This document shows, in pieces, positions 28,876-37,918 of a stretch of DNA of 64,000 nucleotides. Each line of letters starts with the position of its first letter. The first letter of the stretch is position 1. The position numbers were made by a program, and so were the translations under genes. A model generated the notes under the pieces. The model did not search any database. It was not told the DNA's origin and saw nothing but the letters and a program-made list of their open reading frames with translations. Source of the DNA: Bacteroidetes bacterium HGW-Bacteroidetes-10 (GTDB lineage Bacteria > Bacteroidota > Bacteroidia > Bacteroidales > UBA932); the NCBI GenBank assembly GCA_002842695.1, contig PHDT01000002.1, positions 108,449 through 172,448 of the forward strand, given 5' to 3'.

Positions 28876-29973
28876 TCATACATCTTTTTCCGAAAGCACC
28901 ATTGTCCTGTACTCCATAGGGGTCATCCCCTCACTTTTCTTAAAGAAGGAGTAGAAAGATGAACGGCTTCCAAAGCCACACTCACTGCCCATTGCCTCTA
29001 TTGAATATTTGCTGTGAGGATCTGCCAGCAGCTCTTTTGCTTCGAGTGTACGGTAAGAGTTAATCAGTTGGAAAAAGCTGCTGCCAAGCCTTTTGTTAAT
29101 CACCTCTGTAAGCTGATACCTGGGGAAACCGGTTGCTTTGGAAAGCATCTCCATACTTAGCTGCGAGTTTCTGTATCCCTTCTGAACTTTCAGGAAGTTT
29201 TCGATTGCATCAGCAATCCTCTGTTCCTGTTCAGAGGCAATTTTCTGGCTGCTCACGACTCTCGCCTCCTCTGCTCTTTTTCCGGGGCCGAAAAACTTTC
29301 GGATTTCGCTCTGTCTTACACCATAGTATGTGATTACAAAAACAAGAATGAGCATAACCGAGTAGTTGAAATAGTGGGGCAGGGGATTATCGGCCTTAAC
29401 AGTAACTACATATATTGATATTATTAACAGAAGAATCCAGTAAACTGTATAGAAGATTGATATGAAGAGAATCCAGCTTAGTTTATCAGCAGATTCAATG
29501 GTAGAAAGCTGGTTGCGCAGTTCCATCCTGTGTTTGTGAACCCTTAAAAGTGTGAGAGGTGAGTAGATTGCCCAAGATGCAAGATTTGCTCCGGCAAAAA
29601 GCAGTCTGAAGAGCAAGTCAGAATCGGACTCAAGGAACAGATGAGGATTGAAACCTGTTCCGGAAATGTGAGAGAAAATCTCGAAAAAGAGAAACGGAAT
29701 CAGGTGGAGAAGATGAAGCGGCTTTAGCCTGAATCCATCTGTTGTAAGCGATATTACATAAAGAAAAATTGCCGGATTAAAGAGCAGAAAAGAGCTGGTG
29801 AGAAGTGGCGCAGAGTATACCTTCAGGTCAATTCCGAATGAGAGAAAAACAACTGAGAGGAGACACAGCCACACAGACAATATCCTGTCCGGAGTTGAGG
29901 CCGAATGTTTTGTCACTACCAGAACTGCCCCGAACAGACTTTGAGCCAGTCCAATCCAGGCAATGGTTTCCAT
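28876..29973 (-). CDS. AraC-family regulator with membrane-spanning N-terminus
   Basis: 365 residues. The first 225 hold about seven hydrophobic helices (IAWIGLAQSLFGAVLVV, LLTSSFLLFNPAIFLYVISL and others), a 7TM-like sensor. The C-terminal ~100 residues form an AraC double helix-turn-helix (LSMEMLSKATGFPRYQLTEVI; IEAMGSECGFGSRSSFYSFFKK). So it is a membrane-embedded transcription factor. Its ATG overlaps the nhaD stop by one base (TAATG), so the two are coupled; it could sense sodium, pH or membrane state, which is inference. Confidence 0.88.
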   Translation of the reverse strand: METIAWIGLAQSLFGAVLVVTKHSASTPDRILSVWLCLLSVVFLSFGIDLKVYSAPLLTSSFLLFNPAIFLYVISLTTDGFRLKPLHLLHLIPFLFFEIFSHISGTGFNPHLFLESDSDLLFRLLFAGANLASWAIYSPLTLLRVHKHRMELRNQLSTIESADKLSWILFISIFYTVYWILLLIISIYVVTVKADNPLPHYFNYSVMLILVFVITYYGVRQSEIRKFFGPGKRAEEARVVSSQKIASEQEQRIADAIENFLKVQKGYRNSQLSMEMLSKATGFPRYQLTEVINKRLGSSFFQLINSYRTLEAKELLADPHSKYSIEAMGSECGFGSRSSFYSFFKKSEGMTPMEYRTMVLSEKDV

Positions 29974-31388
29974 TATAAAAACATGTCAATCAATATATAT
30001 GCCGCTCCGCCCGCCAGATAACCTGCCATTGCTATGAGCGTGATATTTTTTAAATACCAGCTAAAGCTGATTCTCTCTATACCCATCACTACAACACCTG
30101 CAGCAGAGCCAATTATGAGCATACTGCCACCCACACCCGCGCAATATGCAAGGAAGAGCCAGAAGTTGCCGTCCATTACAAAGTTCTGCAGGAACAGAGG
30201 GTCTGCAGATGCCGCAATTGATGCTGCATCTGCAAGGGGATACATACCCATTGCAACTGCAACAAGAGGAACGTTGTCCACAATTGCAGAGAGTCCGCCA
30301 ATAATGAGGTTTATCAGGTATACATTATGAACTTCCCTGTTCAGAAAATCTCCGAGAGAATTTAGAATGCCTGTTCCCTGAAGCGCGTTTACTGCAAGCA
30401 GAATTCCCAGGAAGAAGAGTATGGTGGCGGTGTCGATTCTTTTAAGAACCCTCGTCACCCTGTGCTTCATATCTTCATTGCTTTTGTTTTTCGCATAGAT
30501 GAGTTCTGTGTAAATCCACAGAATACTCAATCCGATAAGAACTCCCACGAATGGAGGAAGGTGAGTCAGATACTTGAAAACAGGAACGAATACAAGTGCA
30601 GCAACTCCCATGATAAAGAGAATGAATCTCTCTTTCTCGCTCAGAATATTAGCAATATGATTTGCAGCAAGATGCTTTGAACTTCCTGTAATTTTTCCTT
30701 TTATCATTCTTGATGCCAGAGCTAACGGAACAAGCATAGAAATTAAGCTTGGGATGAACAGTGCAGAGATTGTTGGCCAGCTGCTTATTTTCCCCTTTAT
30801 CCAAAGCATAATAGTGGTTACGTCACCTATAGGAGAGAAAGCTCCTCCGCTGTTTGCCGCAATAATAATCATACTGCCGAAAATCCATCTCTCCTTGTAG
30901 TTTGGAATGATCTTGCGAAGCATCATAACCATCACAATGGATGTGGTAAGGTTGTCCAGAATTGCAGACATGAAGAATGTGATGAAAGCTATTACCACAA
31001 GCAAAGTTTTTTTGTTCTTGGTGGTAATCCTGTTTGTGATAATGTAAAAGCCTCCGTGCACATCTACCAGCTCGACAATTGTCATTGCACCAATAAGGAA
31101 AAAGAGAGTTCCTGAAATCTCCCCAAGGTTTTCAATTATTTGGTAGTTAACTATATAGCTGCGACACTGTTCTATTAGCGGGAGATGGGCAAGGTTTGGA
31201 TTTTCAAGAATATATTCGTGAAAATGCATTGGGAAAATCTCCGGAACAGAGAGGGGTGAGAGTAATGTATATAGAACCCACAGAACTCCGCCTGTTAAAA
31301 GGGCAATTGCTGCCTTATCAATTCCAACCTTGTGTTCAAGGGCTATAAATGCATAGCCTACAATGAACAAAACTACCATTATTTCCAC
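29973..31388 (-). CDS. nhaD: Na+/H+ antiporter NhaD
   Basis: 471 residues with about 12 membrane helices, member of the ion transporter superfamily. NhaD signatures: FLIGAMTIVELVDVHGGF, ILDNLTTSIVMVMMLRK, IIAANSGGAFSPIGDVTT, and the mirrored second-half motif SAIVDNVPLVAVAMGM. The Asp-Asn and Asn-Ser-Gly-Gly clusters are the ion-binding positions of the family. It exchanges internal sodium for external protons at the inner membrane. It is followed with a one-base overlap by the AraC-type regulator. Confidence 0.92.
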   Translation of the reverse strand: MEIMVVLFIVGYAFIALEHKVGIDKAAIALLTGGVLWVLYTLLSPLSVPEIFPMHFHEYILENPNLAHLPLIEQCRSYIVNYQIIENLGEISGTLFFLIGAMTIVELVDVHGGFYIITNRITTKNKKTLLVVIAFITFFMSAILDNLTTSIVMVMMLRKIIPNYKERWIFGSMIIIAANSGGAFSPIGDVTTIMLWIKGKISSWPTISALFIPSLISMLVPLALASRMIKGKITGSSKHLAANHIANILSEKERFILFIMGVAALVFVPVFKYLTHLPPFVGVLIGLSILWIYTELIYAKNKSNEDMKHRVTRVLKRIDTATILFFLGILLAVNALQGTGILNSLGDFLNREVHNVYLINLIIGGLSAIVDNVPLVAVAMGMYPLADAASIAASADPLFLQNFVMDGNFWLFLAYCAGVGGSMLIIGSAAGVVVMGIERISFSWYLKNITLIAMAGYLAGGAAYILIDMFL

Positions 31389-31435
31389 TCAGTAAGTTTT
31401 AGTGCGATTAGGGCTGCGAAGTTACAACATAAAAG

Positions 31436-32530
31436 TTAAAATCCGTAAGCAGCCTTGCGCATTTCTTCTGCATTTTTAAAGGGTTTCGAAGGGTTCAGAT
31501 ACTGTTCCAAAAACTGGTATATAGTAAAACGAATATCAGTAGCCTCCTTAGTGTCAATTCTGTCGAAGCCGTGTCCTCCGGGAGAGTTGTCAAACACTTT
31601 ATACTGAAAACTTTTTTTGTGAGTTTTCAAAGAATCAATCATAAGCAAAACTTCTTCAACATAGACATCATTGTCATTTGTGTTTGTGTGAATGAGCAGG
31701 GGTCTTTTCAAATCTTTAGCATAAGTGGACGGCGAGCGTCTTTTGTACTCTGCCGGATTCTCTTTTATTGATTCACCTATGTGATGTTTTGCAGTAAAGT
31801 AGTCACTGTAGCTTTTGTCGTGAGATGCAAGCCTGTTTGCAAGGTCACTTACAGGTACACCTGCAAAGGCACATTTAAACATATCAGGATATCTGAGGAT
31901 ATTCATCAGAGAGATCATTCCCCCATGACTCCAGCCGATAATTCCAACACTCTCCCTGTCCACAAAAGAGTAGTTCTGCAGCATATAGTCGCGGCTCACC
32001 ATTACATCTTCATTCTCCAGTCCGCCGTAATCTATGTTCTCGTATGTGTCTCTTCCATAGCCGGTACTTCCCCTGTACTCTGCAGATACCACTACATATC
32101 CCTGCGAGATAAGTTCTCTTACAATGTGTGCATAATAGGTAGAAAAATCTGCATGAATCCCGCTGTGAGGCAGAACAATAAGCGGATATTTCTTGGATGT
32201 GTTAATATCCTTTGGTATGAATACATATGTATAGAACTGAAGAGGGTTTCCTGCAAAGCGGTCACCTGCCTTTTTGGGCTTCCACCTTGGAGGTCCGGCA
32301 AGTCTTACCTTGTCCACAAAGGCAATATCTCCAAGCATCTCCCTCCACATCAAGTCATCCACCTTTTTAATAATCATGTCATGGGTATGACCAAATCCAT
32401 CAAGTTGCCTTTTAAGAGATGCAATCTCCTTCAGAAGGAGAGAATCAGGTGAATTTTGCCTGCTGTTTTCCTGAGCAGAGAGAGATACCCCCAGAAAAAC
32501 AATCAGCAGAGTTATAACGGCTCTTTTCAT
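31436..32530 (-). CDS. S9-family (prolyl oligopeptidase-like) secreted peptidase
   Basis: 364 residues: signal peptide (ends SLSAQ), helical stretch, then an alpha/beta-hydrolase domain. Catalytic Ser201 lies in GIIGWSHGGM, the Asp in THTNTNDNDV-like NTNDNDVYVEEV, and the His in SPGGHGFDR. The oxyanion-side motif is EYRGSTGYG. It lacks the beta-propeller, so it is a single-domain S9 protein, possibly acting on small peptides or esters in the periplasm. Stands alone; an inverted-repeat element (32579-32709) lies 48 bases upstream of its start. Confidence 0.85.
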   Translation of the reverse strand: MKRAVITLLIVFLGVSLSAQENSRQNSPDSLLLKEIASLKRQLDGFGHTHDMIIKKVDDLMWREMLGDIAFVDKVRLAGPPRWKPKKAGDRFAGNPLQFYTYVFIPKDINTSKKYPLIVLPHSGIHADFSTYYAHIVRELISQGYVVVSAEYRGSTGYGRDTYENIDYGGLENEDVMVSRDYMLQNYSFVDRESVGIIGWSHGGMISLMNILRYPDMFKCAFAGVPVSDLANRLASHDKSYSDYFTAKHHIGESIKENPAEYKRRSPSTYAKDLKRPLLIHTNTNDNDVYVEEVLLMIDSLKTHKKSFQYKVFDNSPGGHGFDRIDTKEATDIRFTIYQFLEQYLNPSKPFKNAEEMRKAAYGF

Positions 32531-32578
32531 ATTGAGTTGAGTTTAGTTTAGTTTTATTCCTTATTGTAAACACGTGCA

Positions 32579-32709
32579 GAACTCTGCCAGAGTTTTTACG
32601 AACTCGTTGATATATTGCACCTTATATTTAATAAGAATTTTTCTTAAGCTTTAAAATATTTGCTAATTACTTGTTATTCTGAATTTTTGTAAAAACTCTG
32701 GCAGAGTTC
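32579..32709. repeat. 131-bp element bounded by perfect 21-bp inverted repeats
   Basis: The first arm (32579-32599) and second arm (32689-32709) are exact reverse complements over 21 bases. Each arm also contains its own palindrome, AACTCTG-C-CAGAGTT. The inner 89 bases are AT-rich with no open frame. The second arm overlaps the stop codon of the DUF3795 gene and, read in that gene's direction, ends in a T-run, so that arm could act as its terminator. The first arm points the other way, with no gene to end. Located upstream of the S9 peptidase gene. Confidence 0.8.
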
Positions 32710-33052
32710 AATCGTAGTTTAGTGACAGTAAATTGGCTCGACCTTCAGGAACATACTTAAGCAGAGCTCCCACAATTTCACAGGAGTCCAGCAGTGAGCA
32801 ATCCCCGCAGGTGTTGTATCCTTTGGATTTCACACACTTTCTGATTTCACATTCAAAACAGTGGGCGAACTTGACACCATCTGCGCGGCAACCAGTGCAG
32901 TTAATAGTTTCGGCAGTTATATCTGCAGAGTTATACATCTCCCTCCACTTCGAGGCGGTCTGCTCACGGAGTGCATTGTCGTTGTTGATAGTTGCAGTTC
33001 TTGCGTCACAGGTGGCGCAATCGATTCCGCAGCAGGCGATTATTTTATTCAT
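32708..33052 (-). CDS. DUF3795 cysteine-rich protein
   Basis: 114 residues with 13 or so cysteines in CxxC-type pairs: ACCGIDCATCDA, NCTGCRADG, HCFECEIRKC and NTCGDCSLLDSC. This is the DUF3795 pattern, thought to bind metal (zinc or Fe-S), function unknown. No signal peptide. The stop codon is embedded in the palindromic arm of the 131-bp repeat element, so translation end and possible transcription terminator coincide. Confidence 0.85.
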   Translation of the reverse strand: MNKIIACCGIDCATCDARTATINNDNALREQTASKWREMYNSADITAETINCTGCRADGVKFAHCFECEIRKCVKSKGYNTCGDCSLLDSCEIVGALLKYVPEGRANLLSLNYD

Positions 33053-33102
33053 TATGTAGTATTATTTTTTCTTAATTACCTTAAATGTAAAGGTATACAT
33101 TA

Positions 33103-33133
33103 TTGTTTTGAAAAAAATAACTTTTTATCTTTG
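33103..33133 (+). promoter_or_regulatory. Bacteroidetes-type promoter for the 177-residue secreted protein
   Basis: TTG (33103-33105), 20 bases, then TATCTTTG (33126-33133), a full match to TTG-N20-TAnnTTTG. The ATG at 33158 is 24 bases downstream. Confidence 0.6.
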
Positions 33134-33157
33134 AGATGAAGAAATAAACAACAAGCT

Positions 33158-33691
33158 ATGAAAAAAATTATCATTTTCTTATTATTGCTCATTCCGTTAG
33201 CAGGGATAGCTCAAAGTTATGTTTTTCCTCCTGAAATTAAGTTTAAAGAGATGCCGGGGCTTGATAGTGTAAAGGTCTCTGTTGTTTTTCAGGATAACAG
33301 AACCTATACAAGAAAACTGAATGAGAGATGTACAAAAGAAGAGCTGTTTCAAATCTTTGCCGGCTACATTCAAAAGTCTCTTCCGGGTATCAGCCTTACG
33401 GTACTGGAAGAAGAGAAGTATAACGATGAACCTCAGTCAGGTGTGGTTACATTAAAAATTAACCTCTTAAAATATGAATCTGTTCTAATGAATACTGTTT
33501 ATATAGCTCCCACAAAGTATAAAGTTGTTCTGACGGATAAAAGAGGTGAACCAAAAGAATTCACTGAAACAATAACCATTGAGGCCAGACAGATGAATAC
33601 ATTGGGGCACAAGAGCGGTCAGATTGCTGCTAATACCAGTTTCAGGAAGGCTCTGGAGAAGCTTATTTCAATGTTCGACAAACTTCAGTAA
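33158..33691 (+). CDS. Secreted protein of unknown function
   Basis: 177 residues: signal peptide MKKIIIFLLLLIPLAGIAQ, then a mature part of mixed alpha/beta pattern with no family I recognise. Segments such as KVSVVFQDNRTYTRKL and SGVVTLKINLLKYESVLMNTVYIAP suggest beta-strands, and the last 40 residues an amphipathic helix. No lipobox. A well-formed promoter lies upstream. Its 3' end overlaps the convergent esterase gene by 24 bases. Probably a periplasmic protein. Confidence 0.65.
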   Translation: MKKIIIFLLLLIPLAGIAQSYVFPPEIKFKEMPGLDSVKVSVVFQDNRTYTRKLNERCTKEELFQIFAGYIQKSLPGISLTVLEEEKYNDEPQSGVVTLKINLLKYESVLMNTVYIAPTKYKVVLTDKRGEPKEFTETITIEARQMNTLGHKSGQIAANTSFRKALEKLISMFDKLQ

Positions 33692-35527
33692 CCACGATAT
33701 ATACTTCTCTTTTGCCTCAGGACTCATATTGCCATGCCCCCTGTTTTCATCTTCGGCAAAAGAGACATTTGAGCCAGCGCTTTTTAGATTGTCTGCAACT
33801 TCCTTCATCAATATGTACGGGCAATTCAGATCATCTTTAGAATGGTAAATAAACACAGGAATCTTGTAAAATGATTGCAAGTATTTTTTCTCTGAGAAGC
33901 TGATGCTGTTTTTCCTCACCATTCTGCTTGCCAGATCCGGATGTCCCGACAGGATTGCTATAGCAGAGTATCTGGAAGGATTTTCATAAAATGTTCGAAA
34001 CACCCCATAACCACCCATAGAGAAACCACTTAAGACAACTCTTTGAGGGTCTATGCTGAATTCCCTTTCCACATCATCAATTGCTTCCTTAATATCCTGC
34101 TGGGACTCTTTTGAATAATAGCAATTTGATACTCCTCTTCCGTTTGGTGCAACAACAATAAATCCCTCCTTAATGAAATCAGATCTTTCAAGAACTCGGT
34201 CATCCTGACCGCTTCCATGTAAATATACAAGAAGAGGATATTTCCGGCTTTTATCATATCCTTCCGGAACATAGACGGAGTATGGCCGTATTGCACTGTC
34301 AATTTGTGAGGTATATGCTCTTCTGAAGGTACCTCTTATACCCGATAATGGATCGATACCAGATTGAAGCAGAGTGATACTTTGTTTTAGCTGAGCAATT
34401 GAAGAATTTAATTTTCCGCACGACTCATATGGTTTAAGTTTTTTCAGCTCAATCTCAGTTTCAGTAATTCTGAACTTAAGAGTTGAGAGTGTTCCATTGC
34501 TTACTTTGCCTTTTGCAGATTCCACACTCTTTAGTGCATCTTTTAAGTTAATCTCCTCAATAATGGTTATTCTGTGTAAACCAATTTCGCTTCCATTTTC
34601 TTTGATACGTACATAATAGTCTCCTGGAGATAAAACTATATTTCCATATGAGAGAGACCTCCTGAATTCTCCTTTTTGTATTTTGATGTCAAATGTTTTT
34701 ATTGCCACGACTTTTTTTTCATCATCTTCAATAGTTAATGAAAAATGAGATCTTCCGCTCTTTTTGGCAAATCCTGCAATATCAGTTTTTAACTCATCTC
34801 CGTTCCTGTAATTATGTCTCTGTGGTAATGAGTATGTCTTGCCGGTTTGACCGGGATTTTCGAAACTGAGTTCAATATACTTCCGCCCGGATTGCTCGCT
34901 CTGCATTTTGTTATCAGGCACAATAAAATTGTAAATCTTGTCATATTCGTTCACTGCCTTAACAAAGCAGAGATTGAATCCAATCTTGTTTCCAAGCCAT
35001 GGATGGTATGGTTTAATTATTCTCCATGGGATGAGAGTTTCAAAACATATTTTCCCCTCTTTTATAAATGTTTTGAATTTTACATCATCTCCCAGACTCC
35101 CCATCTTCAGGTCGACATTGTAGTACCAGCTCATCTTTCTGCTCCATCCATCCTTTGCAGAAAACCCCAGAACATAAAACTCATCTGTGTCGGCACCGTC
35201 ATTTCTTGCCCTCCCTATTGTAAGATGAAATCCATCCCCGTTTTGATACCCCCTGTCTCTTAAAACAAGTGAATTACCGTCAGCCTCAATATAAACATAG
35301 AGGTACTCGGAATTATAGCCCAGAAAGTAAGCTGCATAGGCATTCTCTAATGATTCTGCTGTTTTTGAGACAGAGGGAAAATTTGTCAGTTTCCCGGGAG
35401 TGAATTTATCTCCCAGAAAATTTACCTTAAGCCCGGCAACTGGTGCCGATATTATTTCTGCCGCTTTTATGCCTGCAGATAACAGAATTGAGACAATAAG
35501 TAAAGTCAGTTTTGCCCGCCGGTTCAT
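33668..35527 (-). CDS. Secreted esterase with N-terminal CBM9-like domain
   Basis: An upstream ATG at 35572 is possible, but the start at 35527 gives a proper signal peptide (MNRRAKLTLLIVSILLSAG). Residues 25-200 of that form resemble the carbohydrate-binding CBM9/DOMON-like fold (FLGYNSEYLYVYIEAD, GDGFHLTIGRARND, FETLIPWRI). A beta/coiled linker follows, then a PHB-depolymerase/Esterase_phd-like alpha/beta-hydrolase: PLLVYLHGSGQDD, nucleophile in GFSMGGYG, Asp in YHSKDDLN, His in NRGHGN. Likely a polysaccharide-associated carbohydrate esterase in the periplasm or at the surface; the substrate is inference. Confidence 0.8.
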   Translation of the reverse strand: MNRRAKLTLLIVSILLSAGIKAAEIISAPVAGLKVNFLGDKFTPGKLTNFPSVSKTAESLENAYAAYFLGYNSEYLYVYIEADGNSLVLRDRGYQNGDGFHLTIGRARNDGADTDEFYVLGFSAKDGWSRKMSWYYNVDLKMGSLGDDVKFKTFIKEGKICFETLIPWRIIKPYHPWLGNKIGFNLCFVKAVNEYDKIYNFIVPDNKMQSEQSGRKYIELSFENPGQTGKTYSLPQRHNYRNGDELKTDIAGFAKKSGRSHFSLTIEDDEKKVVAIKTFDIKIQKGEFRRSLSYGNIVLSPGDYYVRIKENGSEIGLHRITIIEEINLKDALKSVESAKGKVSNGTLSTLKFRITETEIELKKLKPYESCGKLNSSIAQLKQSITLLQSGIDPLSGIRGTFRRAYTSQIDSAIRPYSVYVPEGYDKSRKYPLLVYLHGSGQDDRVLERSDFIKEGFIVVAPNGRGVSNCYYSKESQQDIKEAIDDVEREFSIDPQRVVLSGFSMGGYGVFRTFYENPSRYSAIAILSGHPDLASRMVRKNSISFSEKKYLQSFYKIPVFIYHSKDDLNCPYILMKEVADNLKSAGSNVSFAEDENRGHGNMSPEAKEKYISWLLKFVEH

Positions 35528-35655
35528 ACTTTGATTTTTATTAATAACGATGAAAAAATCAAAGTGTTGCATGATATAGATGCAAACTCTTTATAATCAG
35601 TTTGGAATTTAGTTATAACTTTATTTAATAATAATTGTGACTTAAAAATGATGTT

Positions 35656-35980
35656 ATGAAACAGATCAGATTAATTCTACTGTTTGCTTTTTTATCCTCT
35701 TTTGGGGTATAAGGTATCGCCACCTGAAATCACAATCTATTCATTAGCAAGTACAGCTTTAATGAAAAATGAACTTGCCAAGGCAAAATATTATTTTGAG
35801 CTTAATGTAAAGAATTACCCGAATAGCTTTAATGCATACGACTCCTACGGAGATTTTCTGTTAACCGTAAAAGAGGAGCAAAATGCTATTAAAATGTTCA
35901 CTAAAGCTCTTTCAATTAAGGAGAATATAAATACAAGAAACAAATTAGTTAATCTTACCCGTAATATTCAAAAGAATTGA
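35656..35980 (+). pseudogene. Deletion relic: signal peptide joined out of frame to a TPR tail
   Basis: An ATG at 35656 encodes a signal-peptide-like start (MKQIRLILLFAFLSSFGV) that stops at 35710-35712. In another frame, from about 35700, the sequence reads a single TPR-like tail (ASTALMKNELAKAKYYFELN...SFNAYDSYGDFLL) to 35980. This tail resembles the C-terminal TPR of secreted esterase-family proteins. The simplest reading is a gene whose catalytic middle was deleted, leaving both ends fused out of frame. It converges with and overlaps the alpha/beta-hydrolase gene by 36 bases. Confidence 0.65.
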
Positions 35981-37051
35981 ATTGAACTTCTCAGTTTCCT
36001 CCATTATTGGGCTGTGGGCAGAGTTTTCAAATGTGTAAAACTCTTTTACAGGTGCCTTCAGCTGATCAAAAAACTCTTTTGCAACAATGTATGGTGTCTG
36101 GTAGTCATACTTTCCCTGGAAAATATATACCGGAATCTGCATGCTGTCAATCTTTGAGGTAAGGTTGGTGTTTACCACATCAAGCCAGAGGTGTTCCAGA
36201 GAAAACATACTGCCGGACAAGAAGCTGAGTTTATCACTTAATGTGTACTCCTTTGCAGTCAGAATCAATTTAATAACCGGCCACATACTTGTCGATTCAT
36301 GTGTTACTCCGCCACCATACTCAGATACATACATCCTCTCGTACATAACGAAATCAATCCACTCATCAATAGTTGCGAGAGAATCGGGGAAGGTCAATAC
36401 CGACAGTTTTTCAATCGCCTTCTTATCATCTCTAATCTCTGCCTGCTCTTTCACCCATTCAAATGAAATCTGCTCTCCTCTGTACTGGTCACAAACCTGT
36501 CCAATACCAAAATATGCATGATAGAGTTCCGGATATTGCCATGAAGTAAGGATGCCTAGAAAAGAGCCCCATGAGTGTCCCATCAGGTATATCTTCTCCT
36601 GATTAAACCTCTTTGCAAGCATCTGGCTCAGCTCCCTTGTATCAGAAATCATCTGCGACACTGTCATTGTTTGAGGGTCAATCTCTTTAGAGTATGACTT
36701 GCCCGCCCCGCGCTGCTCCCAGTAAACCATCACAAAGTCATTCTCCAGATCTGGATTGGTTTTGTTAATAAAAGCAAACTCCGGACTTCCCGGCCCACCG
36801 TGGAGGAACAACATCACCGGTTTAGATGAATCTGCCCCGCGAATAATCAGATACTGTTCTGCTCCTCCAAGAGTTATCTTCTCAATTACTGAGATGCTGC
36901 CTGGAATGGTCAGGCCGGCAGAATCAAGCACGGGCTGCGCCTTTCCGGGACTTTTAATCCACCAGAAAGCTGTAACTATAAGCAGGATAACCAAAAGTGC
37001 TCCAGCAATACTGAGGAGAACTTTCCCAATTTTTTTCAATGTTTTATTCAT
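35945..37051 (-). CDS. Alpha/beta hydrolase, proline iminopeptidase-like
   Basis: 368 residues. An N-terminal membrane anchor (VLLSIAGALLVILLIVTAFWW) is followed by a hydrolase domain. HGGPGSP forms the oxyanion hole, GHSWGSFLG holds the nucleophilic Ser, GKYDYQTP the Asp and NSAHSP the His. The HGGPG motif and WEQRGAGKS are diagnostic of proline iminopeptidase relatives (S33). Its ATG lies within the last codons of the truncated GNAT gene (8-base overlap), so expression is probably coupled to the genes upstream. Substrate unproven. Confidence 0.85.
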   Translation of the reverse strand: MNKTLKKIGKVLLSIAGALLVILLIVTAFWWIKSPGKAQPVLDSAGLTIPGSISVIEKITLGGAEQYLIIRGADSSKPVMLFLHGGPGSPEFAFINKTNPDLENDFVMVYWEQRGAGKSYSKEIDPQTMTVSQMISDTRELSQMLAKRFNQEKIYLMGHSWGSFLGILTSWQYPELYHAYFGIGQVCDQYRGEQISFEWVKEQAEIRDDKKAIEKLSVLTFPDSLATIDEWIDFVMYERMYVSEYGGGVTHESTSMWPVIKLILTAKEYTLSDKLSFLSGSMFSLEHLWLDVVNTNLTSKIDSMQIPVYIFQGKYDYQTPYIVAKEFFDQLKAPVKEFYTFENSAHSPIMEETEKFNSILLNITGKIN

Positions 37052-37307
37052 AGTTTAGTCTGATATTCCCTGCATACTCTCCCTTATACTCAATTGCAAA
37101 AATCACCTTTGGGTTCATTGAATCAACCATTTCCTTAAACTTCACTGCATCATCAAAAGAGTAGGGGTGAGGAAAAGCATCCCGCAGGTTGATTGCAACC
37201 TTTGGATTGTTAGCATATTCTGCAAGCTTAGGCAGGTCTGAATCTGTCAATTCCCGGATAACGATATCGTCTTTTGATGCGATAATAATTCTATGCTGAT
37301 TTTTCAT
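37044..37307 (-). pseudogene. Truncated GNAT acetyltransferase (N-terminal half only)
   Basis: 87 residues that match the start of a RimJ/RimL-like GNAT: IVIRELTDSDLPKLAEYANNPKVAINLRDAFPHPYS, then FAIEYKGEYAGNIRL. The frame ends at the point where strand 4 should begin. The acetyl-CoA loop (RGxGxA) and the last 80 or so residues are missing. Usual length is about 170. The start overlaps the gene upstream by 17 bases and its end overlaps the hydrolase start. Probably a non-functional remnant kept by translational coupling. Confidence 0.7.
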
Positions 37308-37770
37308 TTTCTATCATTAATATTTTCCTCTCCCGGGAGAAGGAGTAGGTGCTGCTTTTCAGATTGCAAAGATGATAAAGCTGAAGGGCTTTTATCAAAT
37401 ATTTATCATTGAGTGCAGATTCACTACTGCTGCTTTCATTTCCTCCGTGTCCCGCCATGTCAGAAGATCCCATCTGCACAAGGCAATCTGCAAGTAGTTC
37501 GATGTTTTCGACATTCATTCCCTTTATCTGACTCAAATATTTATCTGTGTCAGCAGTATCCATTGGCAAAAAGGTGTCCATTTCAATTCCAAGTTCACTA
37601 AAGCCGATTCCCGGTTCCATCTCTTTATCTGTCTCGGTATCGGCCGCTGCATCAGCCTCAGCAAAAGCAGAGCCGGCCTTCCCCCCGAAAAGTTTCCGGC
37701 GGATAGCATTTAAAATCAAACCAATCTTCTCAATTTCCCTCAGGATGTAGTCTCGTTGTTCCATGACCAT
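37291..37770 (-). CDS. Hypothetical protein, helical N- and C-termini with acidic middle
   Basis: 159 residues, no signal peptide. The N-terminus EQRDYILREIEKIGLILNAIRRKLFGG is an amphipathic helix, followed by an Ala/Glu/Asp-rich segment (residues 35-60) and a Ser/Gly-rich stretch (about 105-118). A second helical region (NDKYLIKALQLYHLCNLKSSTYSFSRE) follows. I recall the N-terminal pattern from short Bacteroidetes proteins of the DUF6483 type, but only loosely. First gene of a set with the truncated GNAT and the hydrolase; a palindromic repeat pair lies just upstream. Confidence 0.55.
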   Translation of the reverse strand: MVMEQRDYILREIEKIGLILNAIRRKLFGGKAGSAFAEADAAADTETDKEMEPGIGFSELGIEMDTFLPMDTADTDKYLSQIKGMNVENIELLADCLVQMGSSDMAGHGGNESSSSESALNDKYLIKALQLYHLCNLKSSTYSFSRERKILMIENEKSA

Positions 37771-37792
37771 AAATCTACAAAGAAAAAGAATT

Positions 37793-37898
37793 GCCTCAGA
37801 GGTAAAGTGTCAAATAGTTATAAATCTGACGATTATAAAAATTTGTTAATTTTGATAATTAATTGTAACACAATGATTTGACACTTTACCTCTGAGGC
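37793..37898. repeat. Inverted-repeat pair B (23-bp perfect arms, GCCTCAGAGG family)
   Basis: Arms at 37793-37815 and 37876-37898 are exact reverse complements, 23 bases each, starting GCCTCAGAGG and containing AAAGTGTCAAA, with a 60-base AT-rich spacer. The pair begins 21 bases beyond the stop of the 597-residue gene and 22 bases upstream of the next gene. The same sequence, with one base changed, makes pair C on the other side of the 597-residue gene. Confidence 0.85.
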
Positions 37899-37918
37899 GT
37901 AACTGTTAGTGTTCTTCT

